A stretch of 64,000 bases of DNA from Sipunculus nudus. Taxonomy: Eukaryota > Annelida > Sipuncula > Golfingiida > Sipunculidae. A program made the translations under genes and the position numbers. The stretch's first letter is position 1, and the number at the start of each line of letters is the position of its first letter. Of the stretch, positions 49,069-60,599 are shown piece after piece. The notes under the pieces are model-generated. The model searched no databases. It was not told the origin of the DNA and saw only the letters and a program-made list of their open reading frames with translations. The stretch is from the NCBI GenBank assembly GCA_026874595.1, contig CM049306.1, positions 54,962,019 to 55,026,018 on the forward strand, given 5' to 3'.

Positions 49069-50296
49069 CACTGGAACCCCGCCTTGCGACCACCCCACAA
49101 TTGCGACCACCCCACAATTACGACCACTTTGCTTGGTCCCGAATTTTTTTTAGTTTATTTATGTTTAAAAATGACTCAAAATTACGACCACCCCTAAATT
49201 CAGAATTACGACCAGATATCCTGGCCCCAGCGCTAATGCGACCCCGCTAATGCGACCACCAGCGTGAAGTACTGAAACAACTTTTGTCAGGAGTCAATGG
49301 CTGCGCCTTATCACAGGCGCCTTAACGAAAGATCAAACAGGGTAACAAGGGTTCCCAACCATAGTGTAACCCTTCCTGACTAGGTGTCCCCGCTGAGACT
49401 CGTTGAGGCGTAAGTTGTAGATCAAAGAGGGTAACTATCGGCTGATTACTTAATGAGCCGGTCTGCCTGGCTAACTGCCCTGGGGTCTTGGGCTAGCGAT
49501 GCTAATTGCCCCTTAGTGATCACCTGTATTACAGCTACCAAAAGTGCGGGGGTGAGAGCTTAATATTTTTACTCATCACATAATGTTCGATCCTCATTGG
49601 TCAAATTAATGATCTAGTTAATCCTAAATGTGCTCATACCTTACTCACACTGAGTATTGAGCAGTCAGTCAAATGTATAAATACAAAGCTATGGGGGCAA
49701 ATCCGTTGTCTTGCCTTATCAGAATAGCTGTCAGTTTATTTCTCTACTGGTTCAGTTTGCGTTTAAATTGCTTGCTGTTGTGCGACCAGGCCTCGGAAAG
49801 AGTGCTTCTTGAAGGAGAAAGTGGTGATAATCAAGGCGGAAACACCAGGATGCAGTCAGCGCCAACTGGCTAAGCAGTTAAAACTCAAGTGCACGCAATA
49901 TATACTCAGGCGGAGGGTTAAATATATGACAGCCACGAATTATGTTCAATATTTTCAAGTAGGTTATCTTCGTATTGTCTCTAGTGTAATTATGTGTTAA
50001 TCATCAGTCACTACGTATGTGTCAATGTATATATATTTTTATCATGAATAAATATATAAAACAATTTTGTTTTCTTTTCAGCTACACAACATAAAACATT
50101 CCTAATAAGGGTTCTCCGCTTAGTAAAATATTTGGTTATAATTCACATTAAAGATATGCAATATATACAAACTGATACATATCAAACATCGCCGTGATAT
50201 ATGCGACCAAGGTAAGAGTTTCACAAATACGACCACCCCTAAATTACGACCACTTTGCTCAGTCCCCAGGGTGGTCGTAATTGTGGGGTTCCACTG
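49069..50296 (+). mobile_element. pogo/Tigger-type DNA transposon, internally deleted
   Basis: The left end starts CACTGGAACCCC and the right end, reversed, CAGTGGAACCCC. Both continue with CAATTxCGACCACCC-type repeats and are flanked by TA (49,067-49,068 and 50,297-50,298), the Tc1/mariner/pogo target duplication. Both sub-terminal regions hold repeated ACGACCACCCC and CGACCACTTTGCT.GGTCCC motifs. The frame at 49,809-50,000 encodes KEKVVIIKAETPGCSQRQLA, which matches the CENP-B/pogo N-terminal helix-turn-helix. No DDE catalytic domain remains, and 1.23 kb is too short for a full element. Non-autonomous. Confidence 0.8.
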
Positions 50297-50329
50297 TATT
50301 ATAATAATAATGTTATTTAATTTACATTT

Positions 50330-51570
50330 GAGGGAGTATAATACACCACCCAGCTACATAACGTCAAGATTCCACAGGTAACACAATCTTATGCGTGACC
50401 CCAATTTATAAATTCCCCAAATTACTATTAAATTAAAGCTGGTATAAATGAAGATACATAAATCAAACATCACCGGTGTCATGTTACCCCTATAAATACA
50501 CTGTTAGGACACCTAGACCAATACCCATCAATTAAAAAACATTTAACTTTAATCCTTAAATCTTAATGTACACCAAATAATCCTATTAAGCTTGCTTACA
50601 CAGCGAAACTCAGAAAATGTATTTAGAAAGGACTCTTATTAACGAATGTTGCTACTCCTTAATGGTTTGGGACACTGATTCCCTTCTTTATTTTGGATTC
50701 CATTTTCCAATCACACAAAAGCTTCAGTACGTATACTCTATAACCTAACATATTATACGCTGTTGAAGATACATTGAAGAAGTTTTTAATTTTTTTTCAT
50801 TTTCTGTTTCATCATCTAAAGAAAATAAAGTTGAATATCAATGAATTCTGACGTATAGAACCATACATACAATAATTTTTTTTTGTTTTGTTTTAAAGGA
50901 AACACTCTTTCATGCCTTTTAAGCTTGAATACTCATGTATGTTGACAATATTTAAAATAAATGATGAATGTTATTTTTGCTGTTTCACGTTACACCCTAC
51001 AACCATATGAAGCTTGACTATACTGGTACTCTAACCATATCTCTGCAGACTTTCTTCAACCACAATTTACTTGAATACCCAAGTATTTCGATCGCATATA
51101 AGCACACATGCTCATGGAATTTTGATATAAGATATACCCATCGACTACATAGGAGCTGGAATACACGGGTCCTTACCAAATGTTAATATAAGGAACCAAT
51201 TTTATGGGGTTTGTTTTAGCTTGTGGGTTCATCCATCAACCATATTTAAGCATTAACACAAGTATTTTGGTCATATGTATTGTTTTATATTTCAACCATG
51301 GCACAAATTCAAGCTTGAATATATATGTGTCATGACCATATTATGTTACATTAAATTGCCACAGCTGATTCAGAAATCACTATACTTACGCTGCAACAAA
51401 AGATCAAGATTTATTCCCAAGGTTGCAAATAGTTTTTGCCAAATACTCGATCATAATTTTAGTCCTCTGTTTTTTCTCAAACTTTTAAAACCATGTTGTT
51501 TTACATGTGTGTATCATGCTTTCCATATGTGGTACATTCAACCCGCCATATATCACAGGTTGCATTAGGG
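50330..51570. repeat. Dispersed repeat with internal tandem array, copy 2
   Basis: Second copy of the family at 36,050-37,650. Left part 50,340-50,520 (CAATCTTATGCGTGACCCC, TTATAAATTCCCCAAAT, ACATCACCGGTGTCA). Tandem units 50,850-51,560 carry CCCATC.AC..ATA and CTTGAATAC. The frames at 50,968 and 51,275 follow the array and are not genes. Confidence 0.6.
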
Positions 51571-51699
51571 GATCTCTCTTTAATTTTTCTATTTTTGAAC
51601 TCCACAGAAATGTAAATATTTCTCTATTTATTTCCTTTCTATACTTTAATGGTTAATCAATACATTTGAAAACATACTGAAAACATTAAATAAAATATG

Positions 51700-54400
51700 A
51701 TCTAATGATCTGAATCTAGTCCAACAAAGATAAATATCTTGTTTTCAAAATCTGTACTAATAGTTTCAGATTTCTAATCCCATCTTCAAAAATTAAACAA
51801 GCGGCTTATTCTGGATCATGAGAAAAAATATATTCCGAGCACCATTATATGGTGCTGAGACCATAATAAAGCCTTTCTAATTCATTTGTTGATGCTCTAA
51901 TTCTCATTGCTTCAGTTTTAGCTATATTAAGTGTCAATCCAGACACACTTTTAAACATATCTGCTTATGCATATGATAAAAGAAGCAGATATGCTTAAAA
52001 TTAGCGTTTTAAACATGTCAAATATGAGGTATAGATCCCATCTTTTCAATCAATTTATTCTGATAGCAAATCTATATTTATTGGATGTTGGATGTAGGAT
52101 GCAATTACCATCTTGGAATGCCTCTTAAGGATCTTTATATTTTTAATGTCGTATATAATACCATGATTGCCATTTTGACATCCCAGATATCGTAAATTAC
52201 CTCCTAGAACAACAACTCATATATAATAAGCTCTTTTTGTGAGGAAATTTACAAAGGCATTGGCAACATTTTGCTTTGAATTAAGTTTATCCGCATTATC
52301 TGGAAGGCTTTTATATGTGTCTGTATTTCCCCTGAAGTGAATCACAATACAGCACTAGTAAATTTATTATCGAACAGTCCTGGTCTGTGACCTGACGTAA
52401 TTTTCTTAACTTCGCTCCATAAGTCTCTGTCACGATCATTATTTATCATGTCTGCCATACGTTGCCTACGTAGGCTAGTCTCATGTCTTTGTTAGTTGTT
52501 TCATTGTTTCAACGTTCTGTGATATTCTGCACGGGTCAACTGTCTAATAGCAGCCACATTACTTGTTTTTGGCTGACCCTTCTGTATCCCTGTCAATTGT
52601 CAAAACAAGGACAGTTTGTTTACCTTATCTATTGGTTTTACTGTGACCAGTGTGGTATTCCTTTTCTTTTAGAGCTTGTTTATTTTCGGTATGGTAGCCA
52701 CTTGCAACTTGCATCTACAAAACTTTGAACATGTCTGCAAAAGCTTATCTGTATGCTCATTGTGTGTCCTTGATGAACAGTTATTGTTGGAACATGTAAA
52801 ATTATCACTAGACTTTTTCCGGCTCCTTCATAATTCTTGCCGGCATATATAAGCAAAATATTGATTGTTATTAGAACGAAAATTGTTTGAGTACCTTGTA
52901 TGGTTGTTATGTCTGTACAAGTCCACATTTCAGCTACTAAGAATAATAATTGAATTCGCATTGTAAATTTTAATTGCTTGCTGAAGCTTACTTAAAGTGT
53001 CAATAAATTCCTCATGATCATCATTTTGTGAACGATTATCACACGGGAAGTCTCTGACAGTCTGAGATATACTGCGCATTAGCGATTTAGCCCAAGATTA
53101 AGTGGCTGAACACAGGAAGAGAGTCATTGGTGCGATAGTATGACCACTCCTCTATATGGTCGACATCTCCGAACTCATATATCGGGTATCTTTAGAGCTA
53201 GCAATACCTGTTTGAGCTGTAAACAAATAACGATCATGAACGGAATCCAGAAACGATCGTCTTCCCTTAAACAACGTCTCCTGTAAAAATATTAAATCTG
53301 CCTATATGTATCGATAAGAGTTTTGATTTAACACCTTTTCTTAAGATTTACTTGACCTGTTAGGTTATATGATATCACTTTCAAGTGTTTCAGATTTTTC
53401 TGTGATCTGTGACATAACTATAAAATCAATGGTGGTTTTATTTGCTGATTTCATATCCGGGTACTTTCTAACTAAAAATAAATTTTTAAAACCAATTCCA
53501 GTTGTCCCAAAATGCCGCATTCATTACTTTACCCAGGTCATTTACACTTATCTTAACCTTATACGATTTTTTTAATGATTTATAATGTGGTTCTTTATCT
53601 AGACCAAGCACTTTATCTCCTTCGTTAACAATATATTCCTTCCATTCACTCTTATCTACGTCATAACTGACTCTATTCACAAAGAGACTCGTATTAAGAT
53701 CCTTCTTACCGATAACCATAGACTTGCTCCGTCTGATCTGTAGTCGTTTTGTCTTGTTTCTAAACCTGAAAACCATCGTTAATTTCAGTGCGGTGTTCAC
53801 CTAGGTCAGTTTCAGGCATAGAGTTTACCTTATTCTCCACAGATATTCTATTTGTATTAATAAACCCTTGGCTTGAACCAGGGTCTCCTTTATCCACGTC
53901 ACTGAGTAGTCTGGGCGAGGATTCCTCATTAGTTTTTGAAGGTACCTGGCCCGAGCCCAACTCTTTTTGCTCGTATCTATCGTCTTGAACCTTTCAGCTT
54001 TAATTAGGTCCTACTGCATATGCGCGGTAAGGCCTGCAACTGAATCAGAAATTTGCTCAGATCTTACTTCCTCCAACTTAAGTCTCTGGTCTAATTTATT
54101 TATCATGTCCATGACTGCTAAATGGTCCAAATGTTCGGGTGTAAACCATAGAAATCATGCAAGGTCACGTGCGACAAACTCACGAGACTGAGATTTTTGT
54201 TGGCAAGCTTTGAAAGGCAGACACAATGTCCACTGCATCAGCTTCTCTTGCTGTTCTTGAACCTGAGGTTACCCTTCTTGATTGCTCTCCAAGTGGCTCA
54301 GTATTACCAATCTTATCTAGCAAGGTTTTCGCCGTAATGTCATCGACGTTCTCTTATATACATGTATCTGACTACCTAAATATAATCTACAAATCAATCT
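51700..54400 (-). mobile_element. Decayed full-length LINE retrotransposon
   Basis: The minus strand holds the parts of a non-LTR element in order. ORF1-like frames span about 54,350-53,486 (for example KSMVIGKKDLNTSLFVNR and KSYKVKISVNDLG). An endonuclease start, ADLIFLQET, is at 53,275-53,301. A linker with RRQRMADMINNDRDRDLWSE lies near 52,450. The RT thumb FKSVSGLTLNIAKTEAMRI is at about 51,900-51,957. Stops and frameshifts occur throughout. Motifs fit CR1/Jockey-like LINEs common in molluscs. It is long dead. Confidence 0.7.
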
Positions 54401-54584
54401 TTCTCGAGAAACCTGGTTATTACATTCCGTCAATTATCCGCTGAAGATCTATGATACCTATGATAGAAATCTGGTATTTACACAGAAGTGCTTTTTTTCA
54501 TCATTAACTGTATTTCTACGATTCTTAATTTCCTCCCATCATTTCCTTGTTTCTTCGCATCATTATTATTTATTTCACAAAGCG

Positions 54585-54835
54585 CGGTGTCTAATGACAA
54601 AGGTGCCGGAGTTGTGAACAAGCGGTAATGGGTTCGAATTAGTAGCCTCTCACTTCTTCGCTAAAACCCTTAAGCAAGGTCTCCGTGCTTTAGTCTACCT
54701 AGCATTACAAATGGGTAAGGGATAAGGTGCCATTTGCGTGCAATGGCGCGCCCTAGCAATCTTAAACTGTGTGGTCTCGGCAGTGTTCCCACGGAGCTAC
54801 CACCTGGAAGGAAATTGTAAAGTTTTCAGAGAGGA
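54585..54835 (+). mobile_element. tRNA-derived SINE
   Basis: A B-box GGTTCGAATT at 54,631-54,640 is followed by CCCTTAAGCAAGGTCTCCGTGC and CTACCTAGCATTACAAATGG. This is the conserved body of a SINE type widespread in marine invertebrates (the AAGCAAGG...AAATGGGTA form). The A-box region is degraded. Confidence 0.6.
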
Positions 54836-55689
54836 CCTTAAACCTGCAACTTTACTTTTTACTTTACTTTACCTTGAACTCAGTTTGCTGGTCTCTGATA
54901 TATTTTTGCATACCCATTTTTCAGTGGCACAGGACAGGCAATTAAGGTCATCATCTAGACGAATGTCTACACATACCTTTAGTTGAGTGTACTTCGGGCA
55001 CAAGCGTGCCACATGTATTTAATCGCTATCATTTTGTTAATCATAACATATCTGTAGTTTTTATTTCAATTTGTATAACAAAACCCACTTCCATAAAGTG
55101 TGGTGCTGCCAGGCGAAGAAATTATAGCAACCATAAGAGGAGAAGCCTTAATGAAGAGGTTGAAATTAGGCGAAATTGGAACAGTTTTCTGTACAAACTT
55201 GATCTGTTTGATATTCCTTTCCAAGCACCATTTGTTGTGCTATACTGTTCTGTTTAGATATCCCTCAATCCATTAAAGGCTTGTAGATGTGACTTATTTG
55301 ATGCTTATTCGGAAGATCGCGTCCGTTCGCATTAATTGATGAAGTTTACTGGGGTCGTCAGTTCCCGAAAACTGATGGCGCCACCTGAATTTTTTATGTG
55401 GTTACTATTATTTTGTTTTTTTTTTTTTTTAGATGGACAAGACACAACAATTGTGACAGTTTCTCAGCAATGGCTTCATATCAAATCCCGAAATCTTGTT
55501 TGTTTATTGATAATTACTGATTTCTTCAGTACGTGAAGATTGATGGCGCTAACTGTATTTTACTAATTTTTATGCATTTTTCCCTTGATTTTGAAATGCC
55601 AAATAACATCGATACTTTCACATTTTCACAGTGGTTTCATCCAGTGTCCTGATACATTTTGTGTTTATTAGGACCCCACTTGAATAAGC

Positions 55690-56230
55690 GGATGTCCTAT
55701 AGTAATCACCCTGTCTGTCCGTCTGTCTGTCTTATTGACATATCGATTTCAAACTTGACTTGTATATTGCCCTTGCTTAAGCAAGAACTCTAAAGCCATT
55801 AATTTTGGGGTCAAAAAGTCAATGGTCAAGGTCACAGGGGTCATCCGTCCATATATTTGTTTCCAGATGATAACTCAAGGTAGGATTGAAAAAGTGGTTT
55901 CAAGCTTAACTTTGTATGACCGCTATTAAAATAAGAAACATTTTTTACTTTGGCATAATGAGATTAAAGGTCAAGGTCTCAGGACCGACTTCTTTAAGAA
56001 GATTGTGGATACATTTTAAAAGAAACTTTTAACCCCAATCCAAGATATTATACACCTACCGAGAGTGGAAGAATTTTTTGGCTTCCTGGGTCCCAAAGCC
56101 AAAGGTCAAGGTCATGGTCCCATCCACTTACAAATTAGTTTATGAATGATAACTACATTTTGGGTAGCCAGTTTGGCTTCAAATTTCATCACAGGGCCCA
56201 CATTTAAAGAAAGCTCGTAAACATTTCCAT
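55690..56230. repeat. GGTCAAGGTCA tandem repeat
   Basis: At least three imperfect units of about 140 bases, each centred on GGTCAAGGTC (55,824, 55,969 and 56,104). It begins with a GTCTGTCCGTCTGTCTGTC tract and includes AGATGATAACT and GGTTTCAAGCTT. This layout is common in bivalve genomes. TCAAGGTCA is also the extended half-site of ERR/FTZ-F1-type nuclear receptors. Confidence 0.6.
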
Positions 56231-56530
56231 ATAGACAAATTAAAATGAGCGTCGAGACTTATTAGTCCTTAGTTTTTCTGTAAAATACAAACAGAGCAAA
56301 CGTAAGCCAATTAAAATAGGGAATCACGAGACAAGACATGGAAACCATGCTTGCATACCACTTGCATAGCATGGCTTGCACACTGCCTCGTTTACATTTT
56401 TGATACTGATTTTTTTCGGAATCAGTTTATACCCAGTATGACAACTCCGGCAATAAAACCGCTGAGTCTTTTTAAAAATGTGATCGTGTGTATGCTATTT
56501 AACTGCATAATAAATTTGCATGATAAAGGA

Positions 56531-56708
56531 CAGTGGAATCTGTCTTAAAGACAAGCTGTTTAATAAGACCACCTGTCTATTGACACAACCTTTGACTGAA
56601 CCGTTAGCATTCAGATTGATTATTCACTGATATATTCAATACGACCACCGATGAATTAAGATCACTTGAGTCCAGTCGATGGGTGGTCTTATCACACAGG
56701 TTTAACTG
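56531..56708. mobile_element. Small MITE with inverted ends
   Basis: The left end is CAGTGGAATCTGTCTT; the right end reversed is CAGTTAAACCTGTGTG. Both lead into a TAATAAGACCACC / GATAAGACCACCC block. About 178 bp, no coding. It resembles the fragment at 2,468-2,592. No TA duplication is visible. Confidence 0.55.
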
Positions 56709-56719
56709 TGCCACCTGGT

Positions 56720-58400
56720 TTAACCTCTCGCCACCTGGTGGAGGTATCATTAAATAACGACAAAGGAAGACCAAAACAAGTGTCGTTTGAACATGGTCCA
56801 TTAAACCATCCAGGATGTCATGTATTCATGATTTAATTCTTCAGTGTTAAGGAGGACGATACAATAGACAACCTATCACTAAATCAATAGACAATGTTTA
56901 AGGTTTGTTTAAAGTTGTTTTTTTTTCTGTGAGGAGACCATAGATATATGTTGTAAACATATAGGTATATTATATTTCGGAAATAGATAACTTCTTTAAT
57001 TTAAGTGGATCTGGTGTTAAGTTGGTATGTCTACAATTAGGTGCATTGGACCGCTTTTTATATCGGCTTTAACGAGATACCCCTTCCGTAACTATTACTC
57101 TAAACTGCATCAAATTGAAACCTGTAAATATTATTTGTACATATATCGATTCGGGAAAACGTGAAGGAACACAAGTATAAACAACTTAAGATCAAATTAA
57201 TCCAAGAACTGCCCTCGAGTAGATACATCTTCTAATCAAACAAATTGTTAGAAATATTAATGCCCTTTGACACCTCCGCCAACACAGGAATATTTGATTT
57301 TACGGTTATATTTAAGAACCATGGCAATCGGATGGATTTTCCGGTTTTAGTATGAAGGTATCAGTCATATCTAATATTTAGCTAGGATGTAATAAAAGCT
57401 AAATTATTAATTTATTCTTTTTTTGGGCGGTTTCTTGTTTTCTATTTTTGATTTTAATAATCTGAGAACATCAACTTGAAACCCACACGTTTTCATGCCA
57501 CCATTTTCAATGCAGCATCTGTTCTGGCGGAATTCGAATATTTTACGTGAAAACGTTATTTTCTTTACTTGTTTAGACGAAGCATTTATTTAATAACTAG
57601 CTGTTTTATTTATAAGTAAAAAATTGCGATCATGTTTTGTATTCCTCGGTTAAAGATGTGTCATGACTCGTTAATTTAGACAATAGTGATTAATTACACA
57701 AAACAGGTACTAATTTGAATTAGTTATTTTTTGTATTCCTGAAATTGTAACCAATTATTAAGACTGGTGTCGTTTTTTCAACGGGTTATAAAGAAAGTGT
57801 TTCATTTAATGCATTCACTTATTTATTTATATGTTTGTGGGTATAAATTATCGAGCAGGTAAAATATCATTATCTCCAATAGCTTAACAATGAAACGATG
57901 CATATAGCTTTTAGCAATACGCGAACTATTCTGAAAATAAAAAAAAAATAAAAGGAAAATAAGAAAATATTTAGGGAAAAGAATTAATCAGATTTCCAGG
58001 GTCTTTATTGTTATGTTCTTGATAAATATATTTTGTTACAAATGCACCATGGGTTTACTTTTTTCTTGATATTTGCGTAAAAACCTGCCTAAATGACTTA
58101 ATGGATCCATAGACAGGAAATGTATGTACTGCAGAGGACGTAATCAAAGCGTTCTGTGTATACATTATGACAAGTAGACTATTGTCAGGTAACAAGTATT
58201 GATCATGTTTTCTAAAGAGCGGGAATGTTCTCCTGTCACCCAGGAGCTACTTTCTTTGTGTTGATATCGCGGTATGGGAAAGTAATACGGGATTTGAATG
58301 AATTTATGTTTCTGATTCACTTACACTCTTAAAGGGATTGCTCATCCTATGCGACGCTGTATACAATTTCAGACATATACTTTCTTCAACAATAAGCGGA
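56720..58400. other. Gene-free AT-rich stretch
   Basis: No recognisable gene or repeat array was found. The short CCACCTGGT direct/inverted words at 56,711-56,742 are the only structure noted. Confidence 0.45.
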
Positions 58401-58415
58401 CTTAAAACATCAAGT

Positions 58416-58640
58416 GATCTAACCACCACATGTAAACACAGGGCCAAGCACCTGCTTTGCAACACCCAGTAATTCTACAAAGCCGCACCTATTTAACACA
58501 ATAGCCTACTGGACCACAGCCTCGGCGATCTCAGTAACCCCAGCTTAATCATGACCATTTAAACAGATTTAATACACATATTTGATCATTACAGTTTGTA
58601 CCTGACGAGGGAGCACAGCTTACGAAGCTTACAGCTTACT
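58416..58640. repeat. Dispersed element, second copy
   Basis: Matches 33,845-34,066 over about 220 bases, including TGTAAACACAGGGCCAAGCA and ATTACAGTTTGTACCTGA.GAG.GAGCACAGCT. Divergence is moderate. Confidence 0.6.
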
Positions 58641-58716
58641 ATACACAGTACATTTTTATTGCTCCCCTGCACGGTAGAGCACTTTTACTGTGATGCGATA
58701 AACTTTAATGTATAAC

Positions 58717-58718
<2 letters not shown>

Positions 58719-58765
<47 letters not shown>
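58719..58765. repeat. (TA)n microsatellite at the edge of an inverted repeat
   Basis: A TA run directly outside the left arm of the 58.76-60.36-kb inverted repeat. Confidence 0.95.
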
Positions 58766-58769
<4 letters not shown>

Positions 58770-60356
58770 AGAGAAAGAGAGGGGAGGGGAAGAGAAACGT
58801 TAATGATGAAGACCATTTCCTACAGACTTGATTTTTGTCATTTTTGTCTTGAGTATCATAAAGCAGCAACAAGCAAAATAAAATTATTCTTTCTACGTTA
58901 ATACTATGACCGGTACCCATTTACACCTGTGCGGAGATGATCTATCTTGCGGGTCATTTGGATGTGGATGCGAACGAACAAAATTTTATTTCAAGATCAG
59001 GTTATTTTCCAATAAACCCCCAACCAACATATTTTCACATTTACTCACCATTTACTACCACCGTGCTACTTCTCTCCGTCTGTTTTTTTTTTCAAATGAT
59101 TCAAAGATGAATTATTTGGTAAAAGAACATATCCGTTCAATGTGTTTTAAACATTTGTTTTGAATTCTCGTTCAGGCTCATTGGACATCCCAGAGTGCAA
59201 GAAGATGAAAATGGTTGCAGTATCCGTCAGTAAGAAACATTTCAGACATCAAAGTTTATGGTCATCGATCTATAAGTAAATGTTACCGATAAATGCTTAA
59301 GACGCTTTTAGAGGATATAAAACATTAAAGTTTAAACCGATGAATAAGACAGAAACTTTGAGAATATCAATGTTTTGATAAAATACTTCATAAAGTTTCC
59401 AATTTCATATTCAATCATATTAAAATAAGGACGAGATTTTTTTTAACGAGTGATGGATATTTCCTCAAATCAAAAACCCTAGAATGCTACATTTTTGTCC
59501 ACCTGTTTTAATCACACGTTCACTTGATTCCAACTATGAATGTTAGAACATCTAATGCCTTTAACGCATTTTGAAAAGAATATTTCTTGCTCGATCAGGT
59601 GACCTTTCATAAGGTTTAGGAAATAGTATGAAAGAACAGTTAAGGTGACCGATGAAGAAAAAGCAAACATTTTCATTACATAATTATGTTTACCCTCTAT
59701 CCTGAGCAGTATTGATAATGGCCGTTCAATTAATCTTTGGTTTGAAGTTTTCTTTCCATTATTACGTGATGCATATTTACTTCTTCAGAATTATAAATAA
59801 AGCCCCCTGTAACCCTTCCATAGTTTATAAAAATAAACGATATCCGAAGGTCAAGTTCGGTCCACCCTAGTGATAGGTAGGGATTTTGTCTAGGCTAATT
59901 ATATCCATGGGAATCTACTCCACAGCAAGGTTAGGATCGACATATTTATTTTAAATATTGAGACAGGAACACATAATTTATTCCAAGCAAAATCTGGGAA
60001 AATATTATTTTGGATATTTGGATAAATTTGTGATCTGAATAAAGCTAGTCAGAAACCCTTTTTTTTTCTTTAACAGAAAGAAACTGATTATTGATGATTT
60101 AGAGAAGTATGGGCGCCATACATCTGTAAGAATATTTGGTTTACCAGAGACAGTGAACCACGGGCAGTAAATGTGTTTCAGAAAATAGAGGTACCAGTTG
60201 TAAATGGGAACTGGTCATAGTATTAACGTAGAAAGAATAATTTTCTATTGCTTGTTGCTGCTTTATGATACTCAAGACCAAAATTTAGTATGTAGAAAAT
60301 GGTCTTAATCATAAACGTCCCTCTTGCCCTCCCCTTCCCCTCTCTCTCTGTTTATA
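58763..60356. mobile_element. Long inverted repeat / foldback-like element
   Basis: The left arm 58,763-58,930 is the reverse complement of 60,191-60,356 at about 85-90% by eye. Shared words include AGCAGCAACAAGCAA, ATTCTTTCTACGTTAATACTATGACC and GAGGGGAGGGGAAG. The loop is about 1.26 kb and includes a LINE ORF1 fragment. No clear target duplication was found. Confidence 0.6.
60073..60170 (+). mobile_element. LINE ORF1 fragment
   Basis: Encodes IDDLEKYGRHTSVRIFGLPE and then a TAA. This matches the conserved LExYxRRNxVRIxGIPE stretch of LINE ORF1 proteins. It is preceded by a pyrimidine-rich TTTTCTTTAACAG that looks like a 3' splice site, probably by chance. Confidence 0.55.
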
Positions 60357-60419
60357 TTGGCCTCCGTAGATATTCCGTTACAAGTTACTAGAATACCATT
60401 ACGATCTGTGTCTGCTAAA

Positions 60420-60560
60420 GGGCAGGACGAAGGACAAAGCGCCATTCCTATACCTCAGTTGACTTTCAGTCAGCTCACCTAATCAATTACAAAATTTATT
60501 AACAGTACTAAAAAATTATAAAATTATAGGTTTCATCTTGTTGTATAGTGAACCTCTGAA
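60420..60560. repeat. Dispersed repeat, copy 2, left part
   Basis: Matches 34,810-34,960 (GACAAAGCGC.ATTCCTATACC, GTTGACTTTCAGTCAGCT). The right part appears at 62,735. A GA tract follows at 60,585-60,599. Confidence 0.55.
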
Positions 60561-60599
60561 TTGGAAGGGGTGGGGAGCGAGCGAGAGAGAGAGAGAGAG

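Noticed and set aside
60060-60170. Host exon suggested by TTTTCTTTAACAG before an open LINE-like frame
   Set aside because: The frame is a short LINE ORF1 scrap ending in a stop; no donor or neighbouring exon was found.
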